From Piromyces finnis (taxonomy: Eukaryota > Neocallimastigomycota > Neocallimastigomycetes > Neocallimastigales > Neocallimastigaceae): a stretch of DNA of 64,000 bases. A program made the translations under genes and the position numbers. The notes under the pieces were generated by a model. That model saw only the letters and a list, made by a program, of their open reading frames with translations, was not told the origin of the DNA and did not search any database. Below, piece by piece: positions 13,209 to 24,947 of the stretch; position 1 is the first letter of the stretch, and the number at the start of each line of letters is the position of its first letter. The DNA is taken from assembly GCA_002104945.1 (NCBI GenBank), contig MCFH01000083.1, forward strand, positions 1 through 64,000. Reading direction: 5' to 3'.

Positions 13209-14254
13209 ATAATAAATGTATATATATAAGAGCAAAAATAAAACAATAAATAAAATTATTAAAAAATATATGTATGTAAAAATTTTATTTTAAGCATAAT
13301 TCTATTGTGAGCTATTTACTTTAAATATTTTTAAAATATAATAGTAACATGATAATAAATACTATTTAATTTTTATAATATTGATTATTATTTCAAAATA
13401 AATCTTGTATAATATGTTATAGAGAGCGTTTTTATACAAAAACCCTCGTATATTACTACAATATAATATATATATATATTTTCTTCTATTCTTAAAATAT
13501 CACTGTGATAACTGTGATATTTCAATTAATTAATTGATAATTGATGAAATCGATATTTGCATTAATACTCTTATTCCTCTTATTCTATTTTGTAGTAAAG
13601 ATATATAACAACAAATTTCACATAAATTTTTTCTTTAAGGGTTAAAATTTTAATCATTTCATTTAATAATTAATTATTATTTCAATAATGTAATAATGTA
13701 ATACATTAAAAATGTAATACTGAATTAAATTCATAACATAATATAGAAAGCAAAGTTTAAAATTTAAAAAATATTAAGATATTAAAACAAAATAGATACA
13801 ATATATATCACTTGTAGTATTTAGTATTGAATGAATTTCAATATACCAAAAAATAGCATTAAAATGTACAATTTTTATAGCCCTTTTATTATTTCAAAGT
13901 CTCATGGTCTCATGTAATATTAATTAAATAAAAATTATCTCAAAATGAATATATTTTTCACATATAATTTTTATATGTGTTGTTAATAAGTAAAATTTTT
14001 ATTTTTAATTATACCATTATTCTTATATAAATTATATAATTTTCTTTATTTTTTATTGATATATTGCCTGTGTTTACACTGGTTTAAAATATTTATATAT
14101 ATAAATGAAATAATAACAATATACAATAATTAAAACTAACCCTTTAATTATCTTTTAGAAATAGTAAATATTAAAAAGATGATATAATATGATTAAAATT
14201 ATAAATAATTCTTTAGGTATTATATATATATTTATTATATTTAATTATTTACAA

Positions 14255-14287
<33 letters not shown>

Positions 14288-15327
14288 TCCTTTATATTTG
14301 GGTTATTATTTATACATTTATTACAATAAATATAAAATTTCCTTCACATATTAGAATAATTATTTGTTTTTATGCGCTTGATAAAAATATTAAATCTACA
14401 AATAAATAAAATTATTATTATTTCTATATTTCTGTCGCTAATATTAATATAACATTTATACATTTATTATTATTATTATTATTATTAATATACTAGAATT
14501 ATTAAAAAAAAGAAAAACTAAAATGTCATCTACTAAAGAAATTTTTAATCCAGATTATATAATTGAAATGCTTGTTTGGCATATACAATTGAACGTATGC
14601 TTATCCGTTAACCAATTCTAAATACTTTAATGATCATTATTACAGTATTTAAAGTAATCCGAGTAAACAAAATCAACCATTTCAATAACTTACTCAATCA
14701 TATATTCAATCCATTCCTTTTTATAACATTTAATATAAAACACATTTAAAATTATATTAATTTACCATCATTAATTTAATGTAAAACAGATACTAAGTAT
14801 TTAACATATAATAGTAAATTTAAATATACATTTTAATAAATATATGGCTTGATTGTATAAAGAATATAATACATAACCCCATTAATATAATTTAAATATG
14901 AAATTAAATACGAAATATAATGAAAATATTAAACAACATAATTTAATTATCAATATTTAATTTAATATATTGATGAATTTTATCCATATCAATCTATACT
15001 CTTTTCAAAATTGAAATATTACCATAAAATTATGTTGTATATATTTAACATACTTATAAACTTTATATTATATTTATTTTATAATATTTAAAATTTATTA
15101 ATATATAGTACATGAAAAATTTATTTTTTATCTACAATTTACGGCTTGGTTCTAAATACTATATATTTAATACATTAAATATATATAAATAAAATGATGG
15201 ATTTGTTGAACAATGTAGTAAATTAATATAATTTTAATTATTTTAGAATATAGTAATAATTTCCTTTTTAATTAATATATATTAAAAAAATTTTTTTTAT
15301 GTTGCATCTAAATTCTAAATAATATAA

Positions 15328-15383
<56 letters not shown>

Positions 15384-15534
15384 AAGGATATAAAAGTAAA
15401 AAAATTATTATGTTAATATTTTTTTTAAAAAAAAAATAAAAATTGAAAGGGTTTAATTATTTTTAAACTAAAAATAATTAATTTAAAATATATTAAAATA
15501 TATAAAAATATATAAAATAAACTAAAAAATAAAA
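12793..15534. other. 2.7-kb AT-rich intergenic region (left)
   Basis: It holds (AT)n at 13170-13203, poly-T runs at ~14259-14285 and ~15337-15379, and a TATCACTG-GTGATA inverted repeat near 13498-13522. A short ATG-started open stretch at 14523-14621 (33 codons) looks like the start of a decayed gene but cannot be assigned. The right-copy sequence corresponding to 14161-14165 and 14302-14306 was the target for C1 and G1. Confidence 0.55.
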
Positions 15535-16764
15535 ATGAAATTTTGTTATATTCTATTAATTGGTTTATTTGTAGTTGTATTTTCTAATGCTCAAACAACT
15601 ACTTATATGAACCCTTCTTATGAATATATATCAAAACAAACAAGCCTCCCTTCAAAAATTCCACTAAACCCACCGATAGCTGAAAAAACTATTACAACTA
15701 CAATGAAAACTGTATTCATTACAACTACCAAGACTGCTTCTGCAACATTATTACCCTTACCTGACGATATAAACTATTGTAAAGACAATAATACTTGTGA
15801 TATTATTTACATTAGGGATAAATATGGTGAATGGAGTATTGAAAATGCAAAATGGTGTTTTTGTGGACGTGATACAAGAACTTTTACTAAAGCATTACCA
15901 GTATATACCACCACTGCTACTTCAACCAAGACTATCCCAACTTCTACCACCACTGCTACTTCAACCAAGACTATCCCAACTTCTACCACCACTGCTACTT
16001 CAACCAAGACTATCCCAACTTCTACCACCACTGCTACTTCAACCAAGACTATCCCAACTTCTACCACCACTGCTACTTCAACCAAGACTATCCCAACTTC
16101 TACCACCACTGCTACTTCAACCAAGACTATCCCAACTTCTACCACCACTGCTACTTCAACCAAGACTATCCCAACTTCTACCACCACTGCTACTTCAACC
16201 AAGACTATCCCAACTTCTACCACCACTGCTACTTCAACCAAGACTATCCCAACTTCTACCACCACTGCTACTTCAACCAAGACTATCCCAACTTCTACCA
16301 CCACTGCTACTTCAACCAAGACTATCCCAACTTCTACCACCACCACTGCTACTTCAACCAAGACTATCCCAACTTCTACCACCACTGCTACTTCAACCAA
16401 GACTATCCCAACTTCTACCACCACTGCTACTTCAACCAAGACTATCCCAACTTCTACCACCACTGCTACTTCAACCAAGACTATCCCAACTTCTACCACC
16501 ACTGCTACTTCAACCAAGACTATCCCAACAATATCAACATCAGATTTTAATTGTTTACCAATTACAATTACTGTCACTAAAAAGGTTACTGTTACTGAAA
16601 AAGTTACCGTTACCATAAATTCATCTGAGCCAACAAGTCAATCACAAGAGAATTGTGTTAAAAAATGGGCGCAATGTGGTGGTATTGGTTATTCTGGTCC
16701 AACATGTTGTGAACAAGGTACTACCTGTCATGAATATAACCAATTCTACTCTCAATGTATTTAA
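15535..16764 (+). CDS. Secreted dockerin-CBM1 protein with long Thr/Ser linker
   Basis: 409 residues, intact. Signal peptide 1-19 (ends SNAQ). A single dockerin-like unit lies at about 81-115 (CKDNNTCD..YIRDKYGEW..NAKWCFCG). A linker of 16 STKTIP-ending repeats follows (about 120-335), and then a C-terminal CBM1 at about 372-409 (KKWAQCGGIGYSGPTCC ... FYSQCI). Known of the families: CBM1 binds crystalline cellulose, and dockerins attach to the cellulosome scaffold. With no catalytic domain, this looks like a non-enzymatic tether between cellulosome and cellulose (inference). It is the only gene of the cluster seen once, because the right copy is cut by retrotransposons before this point. Confidence 0.88.
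   Translation: MKFCYILLIGLFVVVFSNAQTTTYMNPSYEYISKQTSLPSKIPLNPPIAEKTITTTMKTVFITTTKTASATLLPLPDDINYCKDNNTCDIIYIRDKYGEWSIENAKWCFCGRDTRTFTKALPVYTTTATSTKTIPTSTTTATSTKTIPTSTTTATSTKTIPTSTTTATSTKTIPTSTTTATSTKTIPTSTTTATSTKTIPTSTTTATSTKTIPTSTTTATSTKTIPTSTTTATSTKTIPTSTTTATSTKTIPTSTTTATSTKTIPTSTTTTATSTKTIPTSTTTATSTKTIPTSTTTATSTKTIPTSTTTATSTKTIPTSTTTATSTKTIPTISTSDFNCLPITITVTKKVTVTEKVTVTINSSEPTSQSQENCVKKWAQCGGIGYSGPTCCEQGTTCHEYNQFYSQCI
15909..16528 (+). repeat. 39-bp coding minisatellite, 16 units
   Basis: The unit encodes TSTTTATSTKTIP. First to last AAG is 588 bp, which is fifteen 39-bp steps plus 3 bp. The extra codon (one more Thr) is in the unit near 16335. The units are otherwise nearly identical in DNA sequence. 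Confidence 0.9.
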
Positions 16765-17917
16765 ACTTTAGGTAAAATATAAAAAAATAAAACTAATAAA
16801 AATATAATTTAAAGTATAAATAAATACATTAATAATTAATATATATATATATTGATCATGCATGTATTTAAATATATTTTAATAAAATATTAAAAATATC
16901 TTTTTAGTAATCATTTTATTGCTAAATTATTTTATAAAACATATTACTTATTTTATAAGCATAATTTATAAAATTCAATGTAATTAATTAATAAAACTAT
17001 TATAAATTCTTTATAATATAAAATCCCAATAAAATTTTCAAAAGAAATTGAAAGTATTTGACATATCTAACTTCTTAATTTGTAATATTTGTTTTGTTAT
17101 TTCTATTGTTGTTATTTATTAGTAAAATATTTATATATATATATATATATATATTTTTCTTTTTGATATAATTCATTTAAGATTTTAATCATTAGAATTC
17201 ATTAGAAATGCAATAGAGAAATATGATATTATCTTGTTTTTACATAAAAAAATTTGTTTTTTTAATACGTTAAAAAATTTTCACTGATAAAATCCTTATT
17301 ATTATAAATTAATAATTGACAATTATTATTAAATGATTTTTGAATAATAATCTTCATTAGATTCAATATAACAAATTTTTTAGGAATTTTGAAATGATCA
17401 TTTAATAAAAGAATTTTTAAAAAGAAAATGATTTTTGATCGGAAAAAGAAAGACAATCAATAGTAAAAAGGGTTAAGTAGATAGGCTTCAAAATAACAGA
17501 TTATTATGAATGAATTTTAAACAAGCATCATAAAAGGTACTTTTATGAATTTATTTTAAAATGGTATAAAAATTACAAATTACAAATAGACAACGCCAAA
17601 AATATATCGTTTATTAAACAATTATAAAGACTATTAATAGAAAATAAATTTTATCCAGTAAATACATTATAGGAAATAAATTATAAGATATTTATACAGT
17701 TAGATGGAACACACATTTATAATTATAATTTTTAATAATTCATTTTTTTTGTTTTATATTTTTATAATATATTTTATTTTTTATTTATATTTTATATATT
17801 TAGTTTGTTGTTACTATTCTTTTTAACTATTACTATAAATAATATATATTAATAATATTTTATTTTATTTTTTATTTATTAATTTATTATAGTATCGATT
17901 TCTTTTACATTTTAATT
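16765..17917. other. AT-rich intergenic region
   Basis: Spacer between convergent CBM1 and dockerin genes. It contains an (AT)n run at ~17132-17153. A 64-codon antisense open frame at 17262-17456 has no recognisable features. No RNA gene seen. Confidence 0.55.
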
Positions 17918-18280
17918 TTAATAATTGTTACAAGATGGTTTAAGAGCACACCAATCATGGTTATTTGTGTGGTACCATTTACCAAATTCATCTTCATAAT
18001 TAGATTGACAATGATCGCAACACACATAACCTATTCTAATTATAGACTCTGGACAATCCTTACTAATTTCGAAGTCTTCTCCACCACAGCCACACCATTC
18101 GTTATTTTCAGCTCCCCAGTCACCATCAACATCAGTGTAAATAACATCACAAGGTTCTTTACAACATTTATAACCTAAATCTTTAACTCTTTGATAACAA
18201 TTAGAAATTTTATTATCTCCATAAGAATGGACAGTAGCAATTATGGCAGTAAAAATAGTAATGGCGAAGAATAATTTCAT
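17918..18280 (-). CDS. Secreted double-dockerin protein (intact copy)
   Basis: 120 residues. Signal peptide 1-19 (ends VHS). Dockerin unit 1 is at about 28-66 (GYKCC ... [20 protein letters not shown]) and unit 2 at about 76-116 (GYVCC ... [14 protein letters not shown]). Six to eight Cys fit the disulfide-rich fungal dockerin fold. No other domain is present. The gene crosses the notional boundary between the duplicated blocks, so it is the only complete copy in view; the left one is cut by the window start. The start codon is followed by a clear signal peptide, and no upstream in-frame Met is seen. Confidence 0.9.
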   Translation of the reverse strand: MKLFFAITIFTAIIATVHSYGDNKISNCYQRVKDLGYKCCKEPCDVIYTDVDGDWGAENNEWCGCGGEDFEISKDCPESIIRIGYVCCDHCQSNYEDEFGKWYHTNNHDWCALKPSCNNY

Positions 18281-19044
18281 TTTTTTTTTTTTTATTAAAT
18301 ATAATTATTTAAAATTTTTATTTTTAATTTAAAAAAAAAGACTTATATATAGCTTTTTATATTAATAATATTTTTTTAAATAAAAAACAAAAAAAAAATA
18401 TACAAATAATTATTATAATTAATAATATATAATTACATATGTTACAATTTATATACTATATATATTATAGAATATATTTTATATTTGTATAGGCTTTATA
18501 ATTGTTTATTGTATAATTATTATAATTATATGTATTGTTTATATATTGTATTGTATAATTGTATATATTTTAATTAGATATAAAGTCTCTCTTTTTTTTT
18601 TTTTGTGAAACATAATTTATTGTTTCTTTTTTTTTTGTGAAACATAATTTATTGTTTCTAAGTTTCTAAACGAAATTGAATATTTTCAAAATTGGATACA
18701 AATAAATTAATTTATATTTAGAATCATAATATATATATATATTTTTTTAATTATACTCAATTAATAATACTTTTTTTGTATATTATAATTTATGATTTTA
18801 TATATGATTATATATATAAATAATATAAATAATAAATAAAAATGCATTAAAAATTTTTTATATTAAATTTTAATATATAATATATATTTAATTTTATTAT
18901 TATATATTGATATTATAATAACAAAAATAGATATAAATAAATTAATGTTTGGCAAAAGTTTTGAAAAAACAAAAAAGATTGCAATTATTATAATTGTAAA
19001 ATCCATATTCAACAAATTAAAGGGATAAAATAAAAATAAAAACC
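18281..19044. other. AT-rich intergenic region (right)
   Basis: Counterpart of 334-1099, with 1-bp differences in A/T runs. It presumably contains the divergent promoters of the dockerin and M36-A genes. No gene is supported. Confidence 0.6.
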
Positions 19045-21083
19045 ATGATAAAATTAAAATTAATATTATTTTATATTACATTTATTTTTGCTTGGGTTAG
19101 ACCATTTGATCTTGAATCATTTTTATCTATACCTGAAGGAATAAACGAAGTATTTGAAAATAATCATATTTCTAATTCCGAAAATACCGGCGAAATAAGG
19201 GATATTTCTAATGATGATGTTTCTTATTCTAGTTTTACGGAAAACATTAATAAAAAATTAAAACGAGATTTGCATGAAGAACTAGATTATATTAAAATTT
19301 CAGAAGAATATCTTAAAAGTGTAACGTCTGTTGATTTTAAAATAATTAAATGTAATGTGTTAAAAGATAATAATCTAGTTTCAATCCATTTTTACCAGGT
19401 TATTAAAGATATTACTGTAATAAATACTTATGCCGTGGTGAATGTTAATTATTATAATGGATCAATTATTAGTAGTAGATATTCTTTCTTCAATGAAACT
19501 ACTAGTATTGATTCAGTTCAAGATATGAAAGAAATGCTATGCGATATAGTAAATTCATTTATAAAGTATTTGGGATATGAAAATAATAAAGGCAATCAAA
19601 TGTTTATTGATTTCAATGAAGATGATAACGTATATGAAGTTTTTAATGACAACTTTATGGAAGTTAATATTAAACTCAAATTATGCTATATTGTTAATGA
19701 AGGGAAAGCAAATATTATTGTTTCCTTTCATTAAAAGAAAATGATAATTTTAAAAAATATATTTATATTAAGTCATCTAATGAATTTTATGAATTAAATG
19801 ATAATAATGGAATTACAATGAACGTCGTCCCTTTAACCAATAATAACATTCTTGAGGGTACAAAAATAATATATAATCCAGAATCTTTGGATTATTCTCC
19901 TCAAGGATGGAATAGGGAAAATAAGATTTATTATGAAGTAACAATAGGAAATAATGTGCGTGTTATACGCATTCCAGCAGTAGGGATTTCAACCTCTTCA
20001 TCTATGAACAGTCAAGGCTTATTTAATCATTATTATGACTACAAAAGGGGAATTAATGATTCTAATAATACAGATTTTATTTTGGATAATATATTTTATG
20101 TAATGAATATGGCCCACGACATGTTCGCTTTTGCCGGATTTGACGAAAAAGAAAAGAACATGCAGACCTATTATTTCAATTATAATAATCAAGAGAGAAA
20201 TTATTATTCCAAGGGAGGTAACCTTCACGTTACCTTAAACCATAATAAAAAATTTGAAAATGGTTCTAATAATATATGCGAATCTACTTACGACACAAAC
20301 TTCAAGGAATCTAAAATTACTCTAGGAACCTTTTTTGTTAACGGAGAAGTTAGAAGTTCTGGGTTAGATAATGGTGTATTAATTCATGAATATACACATT
20401 TAGTTTTTGAGCATTTAGTTAAAAATGATGAAGGTTTCAATTGTTCATTTAATAGAGAATCAGAATGCTTAAATGAAGGCACAGCCGATTTTTTTGCTGA
20501 AGCTTTTCATTATAAAAAAACTAATAATAAGAATGATGAATATGTTATAGGTAAGTACCTTAATATCACAAGATATGCTGTTATATCATCCGATAAGAAT
20601 GTTAGCCCTTTACATTATGGTGATTTTAACTATAGAAATGGAAATAGCAAGTACAAATATTTAGGAGGCGCTATTTGGCATTCTATGCTTCATGATGCTC
20701 TTTATAATCTCTGCGAAAAATATAACTGCGAAGAAATCACAAGTGATAAGATTAGAAGATATGAAAATGATGAAGAACCACCCATGAACTATTTATTTAT
20801 GAAATACATAATTGAAGCCTTAAAATTAACTGGATGCCAACCAACATTCCTACAATTAAGAAATGAAATACTTAACCTATCTCTTAGTGACAAAAATATC
20901 AAAAATAATAAAGATGTCTACTGTCGTATCTATGCCGGATTTGCCAATAGATATTTTGGGGTCGATGCTGAAAAAATAAGGATAAGTTCTAATGATAGAG
21001 CTGTTTTAGCTGCGGGAAACGTCAGCAGTAAACTACCTTCTCTTTGTGGTAATGATTATGATTATTTAATTGAAAATATTTAA
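19045..21083 (+). pseudogene. Secreted M36-type metallopeptidase M36-A, right copy with one frameshift
   Basis: About 679 codons long if the single frame break near 19721 is discounted; the left copy has one more G there (1779). Layout: signal peptide ~1-20, FTP/PepSY-like propeptide region up to ~220, catalytic region to the end. The zinc motif HEYTH lies at 20385-20399, and NEGTADFFAE near 20475 supplies the third ligand, as in M36 fungalysins. Cys in the C-terminal third suggest disulfides. Known of the family: secreted, self-processed zinc endopeptidases. No dockerin is attached. Frame damage in both copies, but at different bases, favours sequencing noise over loss of function. Confidence 0.87.
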
Positions 21084-21573
21084 ATACTTTATAAATATCT
21101 TTTGTTTAAAACAAAGTGATGTGATACAGTAAATAAAAGAAAAAAAGAAATAAATAAAATAAATAGTAGAATTAGAAGAAAAAAAAAGAAATAAATAAAA
21201 TAAATAGTAGAATTAGAAGAAAAAAAAGAAATAAATAAAATAAATAAAGGATTACGATTTAAAAATATAAATATTATTAAAGTAAATTTATTTACATGAT
21301 TTTAAAAGATTTTTTTCACTTTTTTATTTATAATTTTATTAATATTTTATTTTGAATGTATTAGCATTTATATTTATATTTCTTTTCATGATACATTTTT
21401 AATAAGGATAATTATTATTTTTTATTTTATTTTATTTTAAGTTATCATGTTTAATATCTTAATTGATAAATACTTTTTTTTGTTTATTTCATAAAATGTT
21501 AATATAAAAAGTATAAAAGAAATTATTATTATTTTTTTTGTTTGTAAATACATATTTAATCATTAAAGCCATT
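21084..21573. repeat. AT-rich spacer with ~42-bp tandem repeat (right)
   Basis: Counterpart of 3143-3632. Three ~42-bp units lie at about 21131-21246. No gene. Confidence 0.7.
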
Positions 21574-21945
21574 TTAGCTTTCTATTTTTTTTGGGCAAAA
21601 TCTTTCATACTTTACACCGCATCTTCTGCCATCTTCCCAAGCCCATTTAATACCATCTTCTTTTTCTATTTCAGAATCGTAATGACATGTTCGGCAGCAG
21701 TTATAGCCTTTATAAAAAACTTCTGGTGGGCATTTTTGACTAGAACGGAAATCGCCTCCACAACCACACCACTCATTATTTTGAAATGCCCAATCACCAT
21801 CATCATCAGTATAAATAACAGTACATGGTAGACTACAACATAAATAACCGAGTCTTATAACGTCACCAGAGCAACGTGATATTTCAACACAAACACAGAA
21901 ATTTATTATAGAAATTATAAATAAAATTAAATTTATTAATTTCAT
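21574..21945 (-). CDS. Secreted double-dockerin protein (right copy)
   Basis: Encodes the same 123 residues as 3633-4004: signal peptide, two CBM10-like dockerin units and no other domain. It is one of the few genes of the block undamaged in both copies, possibly because it lacks long homopolymers. The second unit lacks the Asp-rich DDDGDW segment and has [12 protein letters not shown] instead, a looser match to the dockerin consensus. Confidence 0.88.
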   Translation of the reverse strand: MKLINLILFIISIINFCVCVEISRCSGDVIRLGYLCCSLPCTVIYTDDDGDWAFQNNEWCGCGGDFRSSQKCPPEVFYKGYNCCRTCHYDSEIEKEDGIKWAWEDGRRCGVKYERFCPKKIES

Positions 21946-22914
21946 TTTTTTTTCCTATTTTTACTTTTTACTAATAGTGAATTAATATTCAATGCAAACG
22001 AAGATATATATTTTTCAATTTATGTATACATACATACATACATACATACATATGTATTTTATTTTATTTTATTTTATTTTTTTTTTTTGAATTTTAAAAA
22101 AGTATTTTTATAGAACAATTTATATAAATTTTTAAAACTTTTTTTTTTGTATTTTATGAACATACAACAATCCATTTATTAATTTATTATTATTTCTGTA
22201 TATATAATATATATAATATATATAAAGTTTAATTTATTATATAATCTATAATAATATATGGAAATAATGGAAATAATATATTAAATATATCAAAATATCA
22301 AAAAAATAGATAAACATAAACAGAAAAAATAAACAAAATTGTTTTATATATGAGGATCATGGAAAATAAATTTAATAAAACTTTAATTTCTTTTTTTTTT
22401 TTTTTTAATTTATTTTGTACATAATTTACCCCTTTATGTTTTTTGTATATGCTACACAACTAGTTATTAATTTTTTTTTTCTTTTTTTAAAATAATATAT
22501 TTATATATACACTTAATATATAGCAATAAATAATAGTAAAATAATAAATTATAATATAAATATATATATTAAGTTAGATTTTTCTTTTTTTCCTTTTAAA
22601 ATAAAAAAAAATATATTAAATAGAAAATAGAAAAAATGTATAAATATTTATTACAATAATAATTTTAAATAAATAAATAAATATAGATATTAATTTGTAA
22701 TAAAGTATCTATTATTAAAAAAAAAAAAAAAAGTTTTTTGTAATAATTATAATTTAATAACCAAAGAGAAATAATAAAAAGGTCTATTTATATTAATATT
22801 TTTTAAGTTGATGTTTTAAAATAATAAAGTAAAAGTTTTTAATCATAAAAATAAAAAAATAAACATAAAATTAAAAGTTAAATTAATAAACAAAAACATA
22901 ATTTCTTATTAAAA
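21946..22914. other. AT-rich intergenic region (right)
   Basis: Counterpart of 4005-4971, including the (CATA)n microsatellite at about 22025-22052. Probable two-way promoter region. Nothing else recognised. Confidence 0.6.
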
Positions 22915-24117
22915 ATGAAAACCTCACAATTATTATTTTGTGTTATTTTTTTGGCAGCTTTATCTTTTATTAATGCTTCTAATTCTGATTATACCACTGT
23001 AAATGCCGCCGCTAAAACTATACCAGGTCAACCAACTGATCCTGCTGAAAAAGAAAAATTCTGTGAAGGTCGAACTCCTGTAACACCTTTACCTGGATAT
23101 AAAGAAGAATGTCTTCGAGTAGGCGGAGTTTGGAAACTAAGACATGAATATTGTTTCGATACTTATTACTGTGATTATTCTGGAATAACAACAACTACAA
23201 CAACCACCCTTCCTACCCTTAGAACAATACCAATTTTTACTAAATCAAAACTAGCCACTACTTCCACCATAACTCTTTCAACAAGCACTGCGGAAATTAT
23301 TGGTACTAGACCTCTTCCACTTTTTTCAACTTCTATTATCTCAACCCCTACCAAGGCTATTCCTACCACTACTACTACCACTACTACCAAGGCTATTCCT
23401 ACCACTACTACTACCACTACTACCAAGGCTATTCCTACCACTACTACTACCACTACTACCAAGGCTATTCCTACCACTACTACTACCACTACTACCAAGG
23501 CTATTCCTACCACTACTACTACCACTACTACCAAGGCTATTCCTACCACTACTACTACCACTACTACCAAGGCTATTCCTACCACTACTACTACCACTAC
23601 TACCAAGGCTATTCCTACCACTACTACTACCACTACTACCAAGGCTATTCCTACCACTACTACTACCACTACTACCAAGGCTATTCCTACCACTACTACT
23701 ACCACTACTACCAAGGCTATTCCTACCACTACTACTACCACTACTACCAAGGCTATTCCTACCACTACTACTACCACTACTACCAAGGCTATTCCTACCA
23801 CTACTACTACCACTACTACCAAGGCTATTCCTACCACTACTACTACCACTACTACCAAGGCTATTCCTACCACTACTACTTCAACCAAAACTATAACAAG
23901 TAAACCAAGTGCATGTTCTTCAATTACTGTGACTGTTACTGAAATTGATATTGTTACTATTACTGAAACAATTAAAGTAACATCAACTACTATTAATTAT
24001 CAAAATTGTGCTATTAAATGGGGACAATGTGGTGGTGTAGGTTTTAACGGTCCTACATGTTGTCAATCAGGTTCAAAATGTGTATTTGTTAATGATTATT
24101 ATTCTCAATGTATTTAA
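22915..24117 (+). CDS. Secreted CBM1 protein with [12 protein letters not shown]-repeat linker (intact copy)
   Basis: 400 residues. Signal peptide 1-21. A Cys-rich segment at about 49-88 (FCEGRTP ... YYCDYSG) has four Cys and resembles no domain I can name. A Thr/Pro-rich region at about 92-330 includes 15 KAIP repeats and is likely heavily O-glycosylated and extended. A C-terminal CBM1 follows at ~365-400 ([10 protein letters not shown] ... GPTCC ... DYYSQCI), which binds crystalline cellulose. No dockerin and no catalytic module are present, so the role is probably adhesion to, or disruption of, cellulose at the cell surface or in secretion (inference). Confidence 0.88.
   Translation: MKTSQLLFCVIFLAALSFINASNSDYTTVNAAAKTIPGQPTDPAEKEKFCEGRTPVTPLPGYKEECLRVGGVWKLRHEYCFDTYYCDYSGITTTTTTTLPTLRTIPIFTKSKLATTSTITLSTSTAEIIGTRPLPLFSTSIISTPTKAIPTTTTTTTTKAIPTTTTTTTTKAIPTTTTTTTTKAIPTTTTTTTTKAIPTTTTTTTTKAIPTTTTTTTTKAIPTTTTTTTTKAIPTTTTTTTTKAIPTTTTTTTTKAIPTTTTTTTTKAIPTTTTTTTTKAIPTTTTTTTTKAIPTTTTTTTTKAIPTTTTTTTTKAIPTTTTSTKTITSKPSACSSITVTVTEIDIVTITETIKVTSTTINYQNCAIKWGQCGGVGFNGPTCCQSGSKCVFVNDYYSQCI
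23353..23888 (+). repeat. 36-bp coding minisatellite (right), 15 perfect units
   Basis: First and last AAG are 504 bp apart, exactly fourteen 36-bp steps, so 15 units. They look identical at DNA level. Long open frames in the other reading frames of this tract are shadows. Confidence 0.92.
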
Positions 24118-24947
24118 TATATGGATTTTTTTTAAAGAAAATAATCTTATAATGAAAAAAAAAATTAATATTACTTAGCTTATATGAAAGGAAAAAAAAT
24201 CTCTAGTAAATTAAAAATAAAATAAAAATAAAAAATGTTTTTTTTTTTTTAAATTGAATAAAAATAAAATAAATCAAGTCTAAACATCAAGACAAAACTA
24301 AATTAAACAAAACTAAAAAAAAAAATAATAGTGAATATAGGAATGAAAAAAGTAATGAAATATTCTATTAGAAAGTTAAGATAATTTAATAAAAATACAA
24401 AGTTACGACTAAAATAAACTTAAATAAATTGAAGGTTCCTTTTATTGTGTTATGAATATTCGGGTGTTCATATCATTTCTACTAAATTTTGAAAACAAAA
24501 AATGTATACATAATATATGCTAAAGTTAATAAAGCCACTAAATCAATATATATTATAAATTATATATTATATATTAAAATAACTAACATAATCATTATAT
24601 AATAATAATAATCATCAAAGTAACTCTCATTTATGATACATACATAAAACAGATAATAAACCTTAATTATTCATTTATAATAGATTATAATAAAATAATT
24701 ATTTATAATTTATATATATATATATATATATATATAGATATATATATATATTTTTTTTGTACTCAAATTCTACAAATGACTCATCGTTTGTGTTTTATTT
24801 CAAAGAAATAAAAAATTAATATATTTCTATTATTCTATTAAATGTATATATATTATAAATACAATTATAGGGTTAAAAAATATTTATATAAATATAAATA
24901 AGATATATAATAATCAATTTAAATATTCAAAAATAAATTACAAAAAA
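24118..24947. other. AT-rich intergenic region (right)
   Basis: Counterpart of 6167-6995. The (AT)n run near 24714-24735 is 2 bp longer than on the left. No gene recognised. Confidence 0.6.

Larger units (their letters stand above)
1..14306. repeat. Left copy of ~17.95-kb direct duplication
   Basis: Base 1 corresponds to base 17949, and the match continues to 14306, where the right copy is interrupted by retrotransposons. The offset drifts from 17948 to about 17965 because of small indels, nearly all in homopolymers or simple repeats. The copy begins inside a dockerin gene, so its left edge lies at or before the window start. Bases 14307-17948 complete the repeat period but have no partner in view. 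Confidence 0.95.

Noticed and set aside
14523-14621. Possible short gene start (MSSTKEIFNPDY...)
   Set aside because: Stops after 33 codons, with no continuation or splice signals I can defend. Mentioned only under the intergenic region.
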